This document shows, piece by piece, positions 43,733-52,370 of a DNA stretch of 64,000 nucleotides. Positions within the stretch are counted from its first letter, which is position 1. Each line of letters starts with the position of its first letter. The position numbers and the translations under genes are program-made. Where the stretch lies: the NCBI GenBank assembly GCA_002438845.1, contig DJRG01000089.1, positions 1-64,000 of the forward strand, given 5' to 3'. This stretch comes from Bacteroidales bacterium UBA6366. GTDB taxonomy: Bacteria > Bacteroidota > Bacteroidia > Bacteroidales > UBA932. The notes below the pieces were generated by a model. The model was not told the origin of the DNA. It did no database searches and was given only the letters and a program-made list of their open reading frames with translations.

Positions 43733-43736
43733 CCCC
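43713..43736. repeat. 24-bp direct repeat, left copy (target duplication)
   Basis: Perfect 24-bp match to 46338-46361; the core is CCCGCTTCTTCAGGTAACCC. It spans the last codons and stop of the CpXC gene. The two copies exactly bracket the AT-rich restriction-modification cassette. Confidence 0.9.
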
Positions 43737-43771
43737 TGTCGCCTATGATGTAACTCAAGGTCCTTATAAGT

Positions 43772-44899
43772 TTATTTTCCTGAGAAAGAAAATGTTGGCT
43801 TCGTTTCTATCCAATCTTTAAGCGGCACATTATTTTTAGCTGCAAACTTACAACATATATCCAACCAAGTCTCATACATATACTTATCTCCTTTACGCAA
43901 TAAAATAGGGTTAAAATCATTAATCATCATATACATTTCAGACGTGGGATGCTTTAACATAGCCTTAATATCATCAGAATACTCTACGATGATATTAAAC
44001 ACTTGTGCCACAGGAGTTGCTAAACGTTTTCCATTCACGTGAGTTATCTTTCCACCAGCCGAGTACAAATCTCGAACATTTGGGTTGACAACTTGATTAT
44101 AAGAGCACAACCAAAGAGTAGTATTATTATACTTTGTCATACTCCTTGTTGGATTTAATGCTTCAGGAAAGAGGATCATACATTTTGTTTGCAAATCACG
44201 TTTTTCCTCTGGTTCAAGTGAACTCCATAGTTTGATATTGAATGAATGTGTAGATTCAATATTGTCGGATGTAATCCACCATGGCATTTCTTGGCGGTTA
44301 TGTTGTATTGCTAGTTCTTTGTAATATTGCCTAACCTTAGATATGGAATCTGGAGATGTGCGAAATTCATCATAAGGGATTCCCATTTTTGAAAAAATGG
44401 AGTCTTTTGTAGAAATCTCCATATTAATCAGATATCTCGGAGAATGTGTAACGGCAATGTCATACAAAACATCTCGGTATGGTCTACACTTGAATTGTGG
44501 AATATTGCCTCCAAGCTTCCCAAACAGCATAAAAATATCATCAACATTCTCAACACGAGTCGTTTCTAATATACTACTACCAGTTGATGTCCAATGATCT
44601 TCCTTTGTTGATTTCACCTCTATTCCATAGTATTTTTCGGCAACAATATCTGGAAACCTTTGTCCATAAATCAATTCTACCTCACTTGCTTCAAAAGGAG
44701 AATTGGAACATGCCAATTTAATTTTTTCAACCGCACACGACTCCAAGGAGGTAGAAGTTAATTGTTTATATTCATTGGGATTAGCTAACGCTTCAGCATT
44801 AAGGATATTTTCAGTCCTACTCATCAAATCCACAAAAGCCTGATGCGCTAACGTTATATTCTTTTTTCTAATTGCTATTATGTTCTTGTCCGTATTCAT
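43772..44899 (-). CDS. Type II restriction endonuclease (PD-(D/E)XK)
   Basis: 375 residues. A PD-(D/E)XK nuclease core is visible: QRFPDIVAEKYYGIEVKSTK gives P-D, a 9-residue gap, then E-V-K, the usual metal-binding and catalytic triad, followed by EDHWTSTGSS. An upstream conserved-looking Glu-rich helix (SLESCAVEKIKLACSN) also fits. Its ATG shares the A of the methyltransferase TAA (TAATG), so the nuclease is translated after the methylase, which would protect host DNA first. AT-rich compared with flanking genes. I cannot name the recognition sequence; it should be that of the adjacent cytosine-C5 methylase. Confidence 0.85.
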   Translation of the reverse strand: MNTDKNIIAIRKKNITLAHQAFVDLMSRTENILNAEALANPNEYKQLTSTSLESCAVEKIKLACSNSPFEASEVELIYGQRFPDIVAEKYYGIEVKSTKEDHWTSTGSSILETTRVENVDDIFMLFGKLGGNIPQFKCRPYRDVLYDIAVTHSPRYLINMEISTKDSIFSKMGIPYDEFRTSPDSISKVRQYYKELAIQHNRQEMPWWITSDNIESTHSFNIKLWSSLEPEEKRDLQTKCMILFPEALNPTRSMTKYNNTTLWLCSYNQVVNPNVRDLYSAGGKITHVNGKRLATPVAQVFNIIVEYSDDIKAMLKHPTSEMYMMINDFNPILLRKGDKYMYETWLDICCKFAAKNNVPLKDWIETKPTFSFSGK

Positions 44900-46251
44900 T
44901 ATTCAAAATATAAAGGCCATACTTCTTGAATTCTTCTCGCTATGTTGTATGCCAACATTGGTGGTACAGCATTACCTATCACTTTATACGCTCCAGATGG
45001 GCTTACCGCATAACGGTTCGACCCTGATTTATAAAACACAAAAGGATAATCAGGAGGAAATGTCTGTATAAGAGCACATTCACGAGGAGTAAGACGACGT
45101 TCTTTTAAACCTCTATTTAATTCATCCGTCATTTTTCCGCCATGTTCTTTTGAAAGTCTCCTAAACTCAATATTGCCATGATGTTCTGACCTAATTGTAG
45201 GTGCAAGGCCATCAAGGTTAATTTCTGTTTGTCCCTGACTACCATTACTCAAATATTTTGCCCCAGAATAATTTTGCTGAGTTAAATCCACTGAATTCTC
45301 CGGTTCAGGAAGATCTTGAAGCACATCCCTACAACTGACAGGTCGTGGCAGAAGAGTATTACAAACATTATAATTATGAGTTGGAGCTGGATAAGGATTA
45401 TACTCATTTGGAATGTTCTGTTCTTCCAATGCAGATATTGCTTGCTGGTTCAAAGCCGAACGTTTAATTCCGATAAAAATCACACGTTCGCGTGTTTCCG
45501 GAACGCCGAAATTTGCTGCATGAAGGACTTGTGGGGATAAAACAATATAATCGTTACCATTAGCTGCAGAAAAATCACGTTGAATAATATCCTTGACATC
45601 TCCAAGACTAACAAGTCCCTTAACGTTTTCCGCAATGAACATTTTGGGTTGTACTATATCTATTACCTGCTTCATCCACATATATAGTTTGCCGCGCGTC
45701 TCTTCCGAAGGCTCTTCACTGATTCTTCTTTCTCCATTGTGAGAAACTGAAGAATCAAATCCTTTTCTTTTTCCGGCCACACTAAAATCTTGACAAGGAA
45801 ATCCTCCTGTAACAACATCTATGTCTTTTGGAAAAATTTCATTCCCGCTGCGATGTAACTTAACCAAATCAACAATACTTTCTAGATGATATATCTCCGG
45901 ATTTATATGATAACGAGACATATAGCGCAACCACGTTAACCGTGCTTCCTCTAGGATATCACAAGCAAATACGGTACGGAACTGATTTCGTTGTAACAAA
46001 ACCCAATTATCACTTACTTTTGAATGTATCCAATTTTGATTTGCAACGGAATGGTTATGACAGATGAATCCTCCTTCTAAACCTAAATCCATTCCTCCAC
46101 AACCCGAAAAGAGAGATAGTACTCTTAATGTTCCTTCTTCTTTCCGCTCATCTTGACAATTATTAAAGAATAGACTATATTGAGGATCCTCAACAATTCT
46201 AGAAAATTCTTCTATTCCTATATCCGTGTATAAATGTTTATTTTTTAGCAT
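44899..46251 (-). CDS. DNA (cytosine-5-)-methyltransferase of a type II restriction-modification system
   Basis: About 450 residues. The canonical C5-methylase motifs appear in order: I LSLFSGCGGMDLGLEGGF (SAM binding), IV VVTGGFPCQDFSVAGKRKGF (PCQ with the nucleophilic Cys), VI MFIAENVKGL (ENV), VIII ETRERVIFIGIK, a target-recognition region around PTIRSEHHGNIEFRR, and X YKVIGNAVPPMLAYNIARRI. Protects the target site cut by the neighbouring nuclease. The open frame continues to a TTG at 46335, only 2 bp from the duplicated insertion boundary, but the ATG at 46251 sits about 20 nt after a promoter-like TATATTTA and is preferred. AT-rich, a likely recent arrival. Confidence 0.93.
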   Translation of the reverse strand: MLKNKHLYTDIGIEEFSRIVEDPQYSLFFNNCQDERKEEGTLRVLSLFSGCGGMDLGLEGGFICHNHSVANQNWIHSKVSDNWVLLQRNQFRTVFACDILEEARLTWLRYMSRYHINPEIYHLESIVDLVKLHRSGNEIFPKDIDVVTGGFPCQDFSVAGKRKGFDSSVSHNGERRISEEPSEETRGKLYMWMKQVIDIVQPKMFIAENVKGLVSLGDVKDIIQRDFSAANGNDYIVLSPQVLHAANFGVPETRERVIFIGIKRSALNQQAISALEEQNIPNEYNPYPAPTHNYNVCNTLLPRPVSCRDVLQDLPEPENSVDLTQQNYSGAKYLSNGSQGQTEINLDGLAPTIRSEHHGNIEFRRLSKEHGGKMTDELNRGLKERRLTPRECALIQTFPPDYPFVFYKSGSNRYAVSPSGAYKVIGNAVPPMLAYNIARRIQEVWPLYFE

Positions 46252-46273
46252 TTCTAATTTATAATCATTATTC

Positions 46274-46289
46274 TGTGTAAATATACACA
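46274..46289. promoter_or_regulatory. Palindrome over the methyltransferase promoter
   Basis: TGTGTA-AATA-TACACA, a perfect 6-bp inverted repeat with a 4-bp spacer, overlapping the minus-strand -7-like TATATTTA (46278-46285), 23 bp before the methylase ATG. Several C5-methylases repress their own genes by binding such sites; no separate controller-protein gene is present here. Confidence 0.55.
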
Positions 46290-46337
46290 AAAATTCTAAG
46301 GAACTACAATAACTCACGAAATGCGTTATATTCAAAT

Positions 46338-46361
46338 TCGCCCGCTTCTTCAGGTAACCCC
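46338..46361. repeat. 24-bp direct repeat, right copy (target duplication)
   Basis: Identical to 43713-43736. It lies immediately upstream of the methyltransferase and marks the far edge of the inserted cassette. The original DNA downstream of the CpXC gene resumes after it. Confidence 0.9.
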
Positions 46362-47100
46362 GTTTCCTTATTTGGCCAAAAGTAGGAGATTCATACGGGA
46401 ACTTTCATTCGCCTTCAGCGGCCGGTGCCAGCAGTCCGTGTTCGGTAATCTTCATGATATTAGTTAGTTATGAAATCTTGCCCTCCCGATTGTCCTGGCA
46501 GCGATTGGTAACTCATTGCTAATGAACGGGTGATATCCCACCGATTGATTTTCAAGCCCTTCTGAATTGTTGCCCGGCATATAAAATTAAGCTTCCTGCT
46601 TCACTTTCAAACCTCACAGGAGAATGGATCGGTATTCACTCATATTGAGTGATTTAACTTACACGGGAGACATGAGTTTTAGAAGCACGAATGGTAAACG
46701 CGTTCTAATTTCGGGATTGACACTTATCACAGGACTGGACCTAAACCAGATAGATTCATGCCAGGCGCTTCAGTAGGCTCACGGCTTGTTCCATTGTGCA
46801 GACCACGGGCACAGGAAGATGGGGTATAGAGGGAAGAGAGGCGGATTGATGTGGCTGACCCACTCTTTCGGGGATGGGGTCGAGCACAGTGAACAGCCTC
46901 TGAACATACCCAAAAGCACATCCTCGTGCTCGTGGTTTGTGAAACAGGTAACTTTGGCCGCAAGGAGCAAGTGCTTCGGTAGGAGTCGGACGCTTCTGCA
47001 GAGCACAGTGAGCGGTAAAGTAGGATAACAGATGGGGCTTCGGCAGGGCACAAGTTCTTCGGCAGGCTCAGCGACCAGACATGTACTTCTGTATTCATAA
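46362..47100. other. Gene-free, repeat-rich stretch
   Basis: No convincing coding sequence in about 740 bp. It contains a perfect palindrome TCACTCA-TAT-TGAGTGA (46636-46652), one full minus-strand copy of the dispersed 20-bp unit (47057-47076), and degenerate relatives CTTCAGTAGGCTCA (near 46769), CTTCGGTAGG (near 46976) and CTTCGGCAGG (near 47039). A 16-codon minus-strand mini-ORF (46405-46455, MKITEHGLLAPAAEGE) may be the stub of a former gene. Confidence 0.5.
47057..47076 (-). repeat. Dispersed 20-bp repeat unit
   Basis: GGTCGCTGAGCCTGCCGAAG on the minus strand. It shares 14 identical leading bases with the units at 15678 and 23382. GC-rich, unlike the neighbouring AT-rich cassette. Confidence 0.6.
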
Positions 47101-47103
47101 ATT

Positions 47104-47139
47104 AAAGGGCCGCAGAGGAACAATCCCGTGCGACCCTTT
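47104..47139 (-). terminator. galK terminator
   Basis: On the minus strand AAAGGGTCGCA / TGCGGCCCTTT (one G-U pair) with a 14-nt loop, followed by AATTTAT; 24 bp past the galK stop codon. Confidence 0.7.
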
Positions 47140-47162
47140 GTCGTATTAAGTAAAATTAGATA

Positions 47163-48314
47163 TTATTCGACTCTTCTGGCGCCGTCGCTGATCACCACGT
47201 CGTAGAACTTCGGATCGTGACCGAACTTGGCAGGGAACTGCTCTTTCACGGCAGCGATGAACGCATCGTAGAGCTCGTCCTTCACCAGGTTGATGGTGCA
47301 TCCGCCGAAGCCTCCACCCATCACACGTGAACCGGTCACCTCACACTTACGGGCAAGCTTGTTGAGGAAATCAAGCTCCTCACAGCTGACCTCGTAGAGC
47401 TTGCTCAGGCCGAAGTGGGTCTGGTACATCATCTCGCCGACGGTCTCGTAGTCTCCCCTCTCAAGGGCATCACACACGTCAAGAACCCTCTGAACCTCTC
47501 CGATGACATATTCAGCCCTGAGGAAATCCTCCTCTGAAATCTCCTCGCGGACCTCGTCGAGCCAAACTCTCTTGGCATCACTGAGGAACTCCACATCAGG
47601 ATGGTTCTTTCTGATGGCCTTTGCGGCGTTCTCGCAGGACTCTCTCCTCTTGTTATACGCCGAAGATGCCAGTTCATGTTTCACACAGGAATCAACAAGA
47701 ACAAGCCTGTACCCTTTCGGATCGAACGGGAAGTACTTGTACACCAATGTCTTGCAATCAAGACGGATAAGGCTGCCCTTCTTTCCGAAAATCGAGGCGA
47801 ATTGATCCATGATTCCGCACTTCACACCGCAGTAGTTATGCTCTGTTGACTGGCCGATCTTGGCAAGTTCAAACTTGTCGATCTTGTTGTCGAACAAGTA
47901 GTTGATGGCGTAAGCGAAAGTGCTCTCCAAAGCGGCTGACGAAGACAGTCCGGCTCCAAGAGGAACATCTCCGGCGAAGACGGTGTCAAAACCCTCAACC
48001 TTTCCGCCACGCTTGATGGTCTCCCGGCACACGCCGAAGATGTAGCGGGCCCATTGCTGCTGAGGCTTGTCATCCTCTTCAAGACCGAACTCGACATATT
48101 CATCATAGTCAAGCGAGAATGCCTTTACCTTCCTGCTTCCGTTCAACTTGACCTCAGCCATGATTCCGCAGTCAATGGCTCCCGGGAAAACATAACCACC
48201 GTTATAGTCTGTGTGCTCACCGATGAGGTTGATACGTCCTGCGGAAGCGAAAATCTCGCCTTCCACTCCGAAGAGAGTCTTGAATTTCTCTCTGATTTTG
48301 GTTTTCATTTCCAT
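47163..48314 (-). CDS. galK: Galactokinase
   Basis: Phosphorylates alpha-D-galactose to galactose-1-phosphate with ATP (Leloir pathway, cytoplasm). 383 residues, full length (a start at Met3, 48308, is equally possible). GHMP-kinase signatures: GRINLIGEHTDYNGG (galactokinase signature), PLGAGLSSSAALE (phosphate loop), CGIMDQFASIFG with the catalytic Asp, and TGSRVMGGGFGGCTINLV near the C-terminus. Monocistronic here: its own promoter at 48378-48385 and terminator at 47104-47139. galM lies 30 kb away and no galT is present in the window. Confidence 0.98.
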   Translation of the reverse strand: MEMKTKIREKFKTLFGVEGEIFASAGRINLIGEHTDYNGGYVFPGAIDCGIMAEVKLNGSRKVKAFSLDYDEYVEFGLEEDDKPQQQWARYIFGVCRETIKRGGKVEGFDTVFAGDVPLGAGLSSSAALESTFAYAINYLFDNKIDKFELAKIGQSTEHNYCGVKCGIMDQFASIFGKKGSLIRLDCKTLVYKYFPFDPKGYRLVLVDSCVKHELASSAYNKRRESCENAAKAIRKNHPDVEFLSDAKRVWLDEVREEISEEDFLRAEYVIGEVQRVLDVCDALERGDYETVGEMMYQTHFGLSKLYEVSCEELDFLNKLARKCEVTGSRVMGGGFGGCTINLVKDELYDAFIAAVKEQFPAKFGHDPKFYDVVISDGARRVE

Positions 48315-48377
48315 ATTATGTGATTTTTAGTCTTGTTCGTCAAAGAAAGCGCCCCGAAAGGAATGCTTCCAATAAGG

Positions 48378-48385
48378 CAAATTTA
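48378..48385 (-). promoter_or_regulatory. -7 box of galK
   Basis: TAAATTTG on the minus strand, giving a leader of about 55-60 nt before the galK start. No clear -33 box. Confidence 0.5.
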
Positions 48386-48403
48386 ACAATTTTTATTGAT
48401 TAT

Positions 48404-49441
48404 CTACAGAATCCTCACAACAATCGGACAATGATCGCTCACTCCGCCTGCGTAACGCGGCCCTGTGTAAGTGCGAAGCGGTTTCTCCCCCGAATGGGCA
48501 TTGTCCCTCGTCATAAGGAAGGGCAATCTTAAAACTTTCATTTCATCAATATGCCCGCCCGGCACAAGGCTTTCCGAAGCGAAGAACATGTCAATCATCT
48601 CCCATTTTCCTGAATATCTGATCGTTCCCTCTCCCTTTCCGGCCAATGTGGCCGCCAGGTTCGCCAAAGGATAGGGCTGTCCGTCAGTCAATATTCCGAA
48701 AGCCGGATTCTCATGAGTGTCATTGAAGTCACCCATCGCGAGTATATTCCTTAACCCTGACCTTTGAAGCGAGTCTGTGACCTCACGCAACCTCCTCAGC
48801 GCCACCACTCTTCTGTCATTCGTCTTGCCCCCGTACTTGGATGGATGATGGTTCACCAGAAAGGCCACACTGTCCCCGTCCGGCTTCCGGAATTTTGTCA
48901 AAAGAATATCCCTGGTCCGCATCGGCGGATCTACTCCGCCTCCCACTCTAAGCGGAATGGCCTGAAGCAGCTTCAGTCTGGATTCCCGATAAAGGAGCGC
49001 CACATCAATCCCACGCGGATCGGGAGAGTCAAAATGCACTATCCGATAGTCCGTCTTATAGAGAGGTGTGTCTTCCAAAAGCCTTTCGAGGACGAAACGG
49101 TTCTCCACCTCGGCGACTCCTATAACGTCCGGAAACGCGCCTTCGCTGTCCTTTATCCAGAATATTGACTTTGCTATCGCATTGCATTTCGCCATGAATC
49201 GACGTTTGGTCCAGTGCCTTTTCCCGAAAGAGGTGAACTCCGCCTCTGAATCACTGCCGTTGAGACTGTCCCTGCGCCAGTCGAAAAGGTTCTCCAGATT
49301 CCAGAACATGACAAGTGTCTGATCTTCTCCTCCAGCCGCCTTTGCTATGTTTAAACAACTATTATCCTTATGAACCCTATTAATTACAACGGCGGCCGGA
49401 AAGAGAAGAAAAACAGAGATTATGACGATAATCCTTTTCAT
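48404..49441 (-). CDS. Endonuclease/exonuclease/phosphatase (EEP) family protein, membrane-anchored or secreted
   Basis: About 345 residues. The N-terminal hydrophobic segment (MKRIIVIISVFLLFPAAVVINR) is a signal or anchor. EEP-fold residues: FWNLENLFDW (Asn), GVAEVENRFVLERL (metal-binding Glu), PRGIDVALLYRE, VNHHPSKYGG, AMGDFNDTHE (catalytic D-x-N) and GVSDHCPIVVRIL (D-H pair). The family includes DNases and sphingomyelinase- or inositol-phosphatase-like enzymes; as an exported protein, an extracellular nuclease is plausible but unproven. Start set at 49441 because the earlier ATG (49465) overlaps a CATATTTG promoter-like box. Confidence 0.85.
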   Translation of the reverse strand: MKRIIVIISVFLLFPAAVVINRVHKDNSCLNIAKAAGGEDQTLVMFWNLENLFDWRRDSLNGSDSEAEFTSFGKRHWTKRRFMAKCNAIAKSIFWIKDSEGAFPDVIGVAEVENRFVLERLLEDTPLYKTDYRIVHFDSPDPRGIDVALLYRESRLKLLQAIPLRVGGGVDPPMRTRDILLTKFRKPDGDSVAFLVNHHPSKYGGKTNDRRVVALRRLREVTDSLQRSGLRNILAMGDFNDTHENPAFGILTDGQPYPLANLAATLAGKGEGTIRYSGKWEMIDMFFASESLVPGGHIDEMKVLRLPFLMTRDNAHSGEKPLRTYTGPRYAGGVSDHCPIVVRIL

Positions 49442-49572
49442 TCCACCGACAAATATGCGGCACAAAAACGTAAAAAATGAAAAGAAACATAAAATCTTTC
49501 GTAAGAAACAGAAAAACCACCTTCTTTACCCCCAAACATCTTCCAAACAAGACAAAACAATTCCATTATTTG

Positions 49573-49580
49573 TATCTTTG
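49573..49580 (+). promoter_or_regulatory. -7 box of ychF
   Basis: TATCTTTG, 27 bp before the ychF ATG; exact consensus. Confidence 0.6.
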
Positions 49581-49607
49581 CCAAGAAAATATAGAATTCA
49601 ATAAGAT

Positions 49608-50711
49608 ATGTCATTGAAATGCGGAATAGTCGGACTTCCGAATGTGGGCAAGTCCACTTTGTTCAACTGTGTGAGCTCAGGCAAGGCCCAGAGCGCCAAT
49701 TTTCCTTTCTGTACGATAGAGCCTAATCTCGGCTCGACAAACGTTCCGGACAAGAGGCTGGAGGTGCTCGCGGACATGTGCAAGCCTAAGAGCGTCGTCC
49801 CGGCCACTGTGGACATTGTGGACATCGCCGGACTGGTAAAGGGTGCGAGCAAAGGGGAAGGCCTTGGAAACCAGTTCCTTGCCAACATCCGTGAGACTGA
49901 CGCCATACTTCATGTGCTCAGATGCTTCGATGACGGGAATGTGGTTCACGTGGACGGAAGCGTAGACCCTGTGAGGGACAAGGAAGTTGTGGACACTGAG
50001 CTTCAGATCAAAGATCTTGAGACGGTCGAGTCTCGTCTTGCCAAAAGCCAGAAACAGGCCACGACAGGCGGAGACAAGGACGCGAAGAAACTTGTCGCCC
50101 TTCTGTCACGCTACAAGGAAGCCCTCGAGCAGGGCAAGTCGTGCAGGTCCGTCGAGTTACTCAACGAGGAGGAGGCCGCCATGGCCAAGGATCTGTTCCT
50201 GCTGACCAACAAACCGGTGATGTACGTCTGCAATGTGGACGATGCCTCAGCCGTCAACGGCAACAAGTATGTGGAGGCCGTCCGCGAGGCCGTCAAGGAG
50301 GAGAACGCCGAGATTCTCGTCATCTCCGCCAAGACCGAATCCGAGATCGCCGAGATGGATTCCTACGAGGACCGTCAGATGTTTCTGGAGGAGATGGGGC
50401 TGAAGGAATCAGGGGTCGTGAGGCTGATCCAGGGCGCTTACCACCTGCTTGGACTCCAGACCTTCTTCACGGCCGGATCAGACGAGTGCCGCGCCTGGAC
50501 AATCCACAGGGGCGACAAGGCCCCGAAAGCCGCCGGTGTCATCCACACGGACTTCGAGAAAGGCTTCATCAGGGCCGAGGTCATCAAGTACGACGACTTC
50601 GTCACACTCGGCAGCGAAAGCGCCGTCAGGGCGGCGGGCAAACTCGCCACGGAAGGGAAGGAATATGTCGTCCAGGACGGCGACATCATGCACTTCCTCT
50701 TCAACGTCTGA
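49608..50711 (+). CDS. ychF: Redox-regulated ATPase YchF (Obg-like)
   Basis: Universally conserved ribosome-associated P-loop NTPase that prefers ATP. 367 residues, standard length. G1 GLPNVGKSTLFN, G3 DIAGLVKGASKGEGLGNQFL, a NKPVMYVCNVDD block in place of the usual NKxD (matching the relaxed nucleotide specificity of YchF), a coiled-coil insertion at about 135-200 and the C-terminal TGS-like domain (QTFFTAGSDECRAWTIHRGD, FEKGFIRAEVI, YVVQDGDIMHFLFNV). Own promoter; followed 52 bp later by the PUL3 regulator. Confidence 0.98.
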   Translation: MSLKCGIVGLPNVGKSTLFNCVSSGKAQSANFPFCTIEPNLGSTNVPDKRLEVLADMCKPKSVVPATVDIVDIAGLVKGASKGEGLGNQFLANIRETDAILHVLRCFDDGNVVHVDGSVDPVRDKEVVDTELQIKDLETVESRLAKSQKQATTGGDKDAKKLVALLSRYKEALEQGKSCRSVELLNEEEAAMAKDLFLLTNKPVMYVCNVDDASAVNGNKYVEAVREAVKEENAEILVISAKTESEIAEMDSYEDRQMFLEEMGLKESGVVRLIQGAYHLLGLQTFFTAGSDECRAWTIHRGDKAPKAAGVIHTDFEKGFIRAEVIKYDDFVTLGSESAVRAAGKLATEGKEYVVQDGDIMHFLFNV

Positions 50712-50763
50712 TTTCTGAAGGGAAGTTCAGATCCTTACGATTACTTAAGTCCGCACGCATTCG

Positions 50764-52263
50764 ATGAGAGATACTCTGTTTCTGATTGTCGCAGTTCTGC
50801 TTTCCGCTTCGTGCAACAGAAGCGTCAATCAGAAATTTGCCGAGCTTGACCGGGATCTCAAACGCGCGGACACCTACATGGAGTCGTTCCGGCACAGAGC
50901 GGATTCCTTGGAACACGAAATCACAGCGAGTCTGCCGGATTCCTTGAAGTGGAATTTGTGCTATGATCTGTTCTCATCGTTCATACACATCAATCTGGAC
51001 TCGACCCTGTACTATTGCAATAAGCTGGAACGATACGCCTCAAACGAGGATCTCGCCGCAAGGACTGTCGCATGCAGGCTGAACTGTCTGCGTTTGTCGG
51101 GGAAAATAAAGGATATGGCCTCGCTTGCGGAAGAGATAGATGTCTCGAAGGTCTCTCCTGGCTTTCTGTCGGATTATTATTTCCACCTCCAGCGGGCATT
51201 TGACAGGGTCTACGACTCATTGGCTGTCAAGTATATTCATGAATCAATCTCCAATCCGAACGTCAGCCAGATGATGAAGGCAAGGATGCGGGGATTGCTT
51301 TGCATCCGTGCCAAAGACATCGAAGGGACATTGGAGCAATTCCGCATCGTGTACGACAACGCCGACACCTACCACATGAAGGCGATGGCGTCATTCAACC
51401 TGTCACGCGCGTACCAGAAAGTCAATGACGAGGACAACGCCATCTATTGGATGACAGAGGCCGCCATCAACGACATAAAGGCACCTTGCAAGGAATATGC
51501 TTCCTTACCGGAACTGTCCATGATGCTCATCCAGACCAACCGCTACCGGAGAGCGTCCTCTTACCTTAACATCTCGATGAAAGACGCCATCGGCGGACAG
51601 TGGAACAAGAATGTGTTCAATTATGCCGAAGGACAGATCTCCATAGCAAACTCCATGAGACACAGCGCCAATGTCATGATAGTCTGCATCGTTCTGCTGA
51701 TCATGTTTCTTGTCGTTATCTGGCTGATGTATGTAGGGGTGTTCCGTCAGAAGCGCGAGCTTCACAGAATAAACGGAATAATCAGCGAGATGAATAATCG
51801 GCTGACAGACGAAGGCACCATCAAGGAAGCCTATCTGTTCAGATACATGGCGCTGGCCGTGGAATACCTTGGAAAGTTGGAGTCCTACAGACATGATCTG
51901 CGCCAGGCTATGAAAGAAGGTGGCATGGACGCGGTCAAGGCAATGCTTCGGGCCCCGGAACAGCGCAATGTCTACAAGGAATTCTACGAGAAGTTCGACA
52001 CTACCTTTCAGAAAATATATCCGGACTTTGTCCCCAAAGTCAATCTCCTTCTAAAGGAGGAGGCACGGTTCCGCGAAGGGATCCCTTTCTGTACGGATCT
52101 CCGCATCCTCGCCACCATCCGTCTTGGTTTCCATGAGTCAAGACAGATCGCCGCGTTTCTCAACGTCCCGGCCACATCAATCTACACAAGAAGGTCGGCG
52201 ATAAGGCGCTCCGCAATCTGCAAAAAAGAGGAATTTGAGGGGAAAGTACGTCAAATCATCTAA
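50764..52263 (+). CDS. DUF6377-type membrane regulator (TPR sensor, one TM helix, C-terminal HTH)
   Basis: 499 residues. Lipoprotein-like N-terminus (AVLLSASCNRS), then about 270 residues of helical TPR-like repeats (ASFNLSRAYQKVNDEDNAIYW). One membrane helix at about 303-325 (VMIVCIVLLIMFLVVIWLMY) is followed by a coiled coil (KRELHRINGIISEMNNRL) and a cytoplasmic part ending in a LuxR-like helix-turn-helix (RILATIRLGFHESRQIAAFL, then NVPATSIYTRRSAIRRSA). This layout matches the DUF6377 regulators next to Bacteroidota PULs. It lies just upstream of PUL3 and is probably its regulator. How a Cys-lipidated N-terminus would combine with an inner TM helix is unclear; the Cys may be incidental. 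Confidence 0.82.
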   Translation: MRDTLFLIVAVLLSASCNRSVNQKFAELDRDLKRADTYMESFRHRADSLEHEITASLPDSLKWNLCYDLFSSFIHINLDSTLYYCNKLERYASNEDLAARTVACRLNCLRLSGKIKDMASLAEEIDVSKVSPGFLSDYYFHLQRAFDRVYDSLAVKYIHESISNPNVSQMMKARMRGLLCIRAKDIEGTLEQFRIVYDNADTYHMKAMASFNLSRAYQKVNDEDNAIYWMTEAAINDIKAPCKEYASLPELSMMLIQTNRYRRASSYLNISMKDAIGGQWNKNVFNYAEGQISIANSMRHSANVMIVCIVLLIMFLVVIWLMYVGVFRQKRELHRINGIISEMNNRLTDEGTIKEAYLFRYMALAVEYLGKLESYRHDLRQAMKEGGMDAVKAMLRAPEQRNVYKEFYEKFDTTFQKIYPDFVPKVNLLLKEEARFREGIPFCTDLRILATIRLGFHESRQIAAFLNVPATSIYTRRSAIRRSAICKKEEFEGKVRQII

Positions 52264-52279
52264 AAAACAACACTATAAA

Positions 52280-52320
52280 TTTTAAGTTAATAGTTTGTGT
52301 TACAAACTATTAACTTAAAA
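52280..52320. promoter_or_regulatory. Long perfect palindrome upstream of PUL3
   Basis: A 19-bp perfect stem (52280-52298 with 52302-52320) around a 3-nt loop; left-arm core AAGTTAATAGTTTGT. It lies 17 bp after the regulator stop and about 50 bp before the PUL3 -7 box. No T-run follows on the plus strand, so it is more operator-like than terminator-like. It could act as a terminator only on the minus strand, where no gene needs one. Confidence 0.65.
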
Positions 52321-52370
52321 ACACATCTAAAATCGCCGATCCCGTCAATTAAAACGGTGTATAAATGCCG

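Noticed and set aside
46252..46335. Upstream TTG start for the cytosine methyltransferase
   Set aside because: The added 28 residues would span the palindrome and promoter-like box and begin 2 bp from the insertion boundary; the ATG at 46251 precedes all methylase motifs.
46727..47123. Two overlapping minus-strand open frames in the repeat-rich gap
   Set aside because: They run through copies of the dispersed repeat, are Cys/Ser/Pro-rich and show no domain or promoter.
52280..52320. Terminator of the DUF6377 gene
   Set aside because: The stem is followed by A residues, not T residues, on the plus strand, so it is not a canonical intrinsic terminator in that direction.
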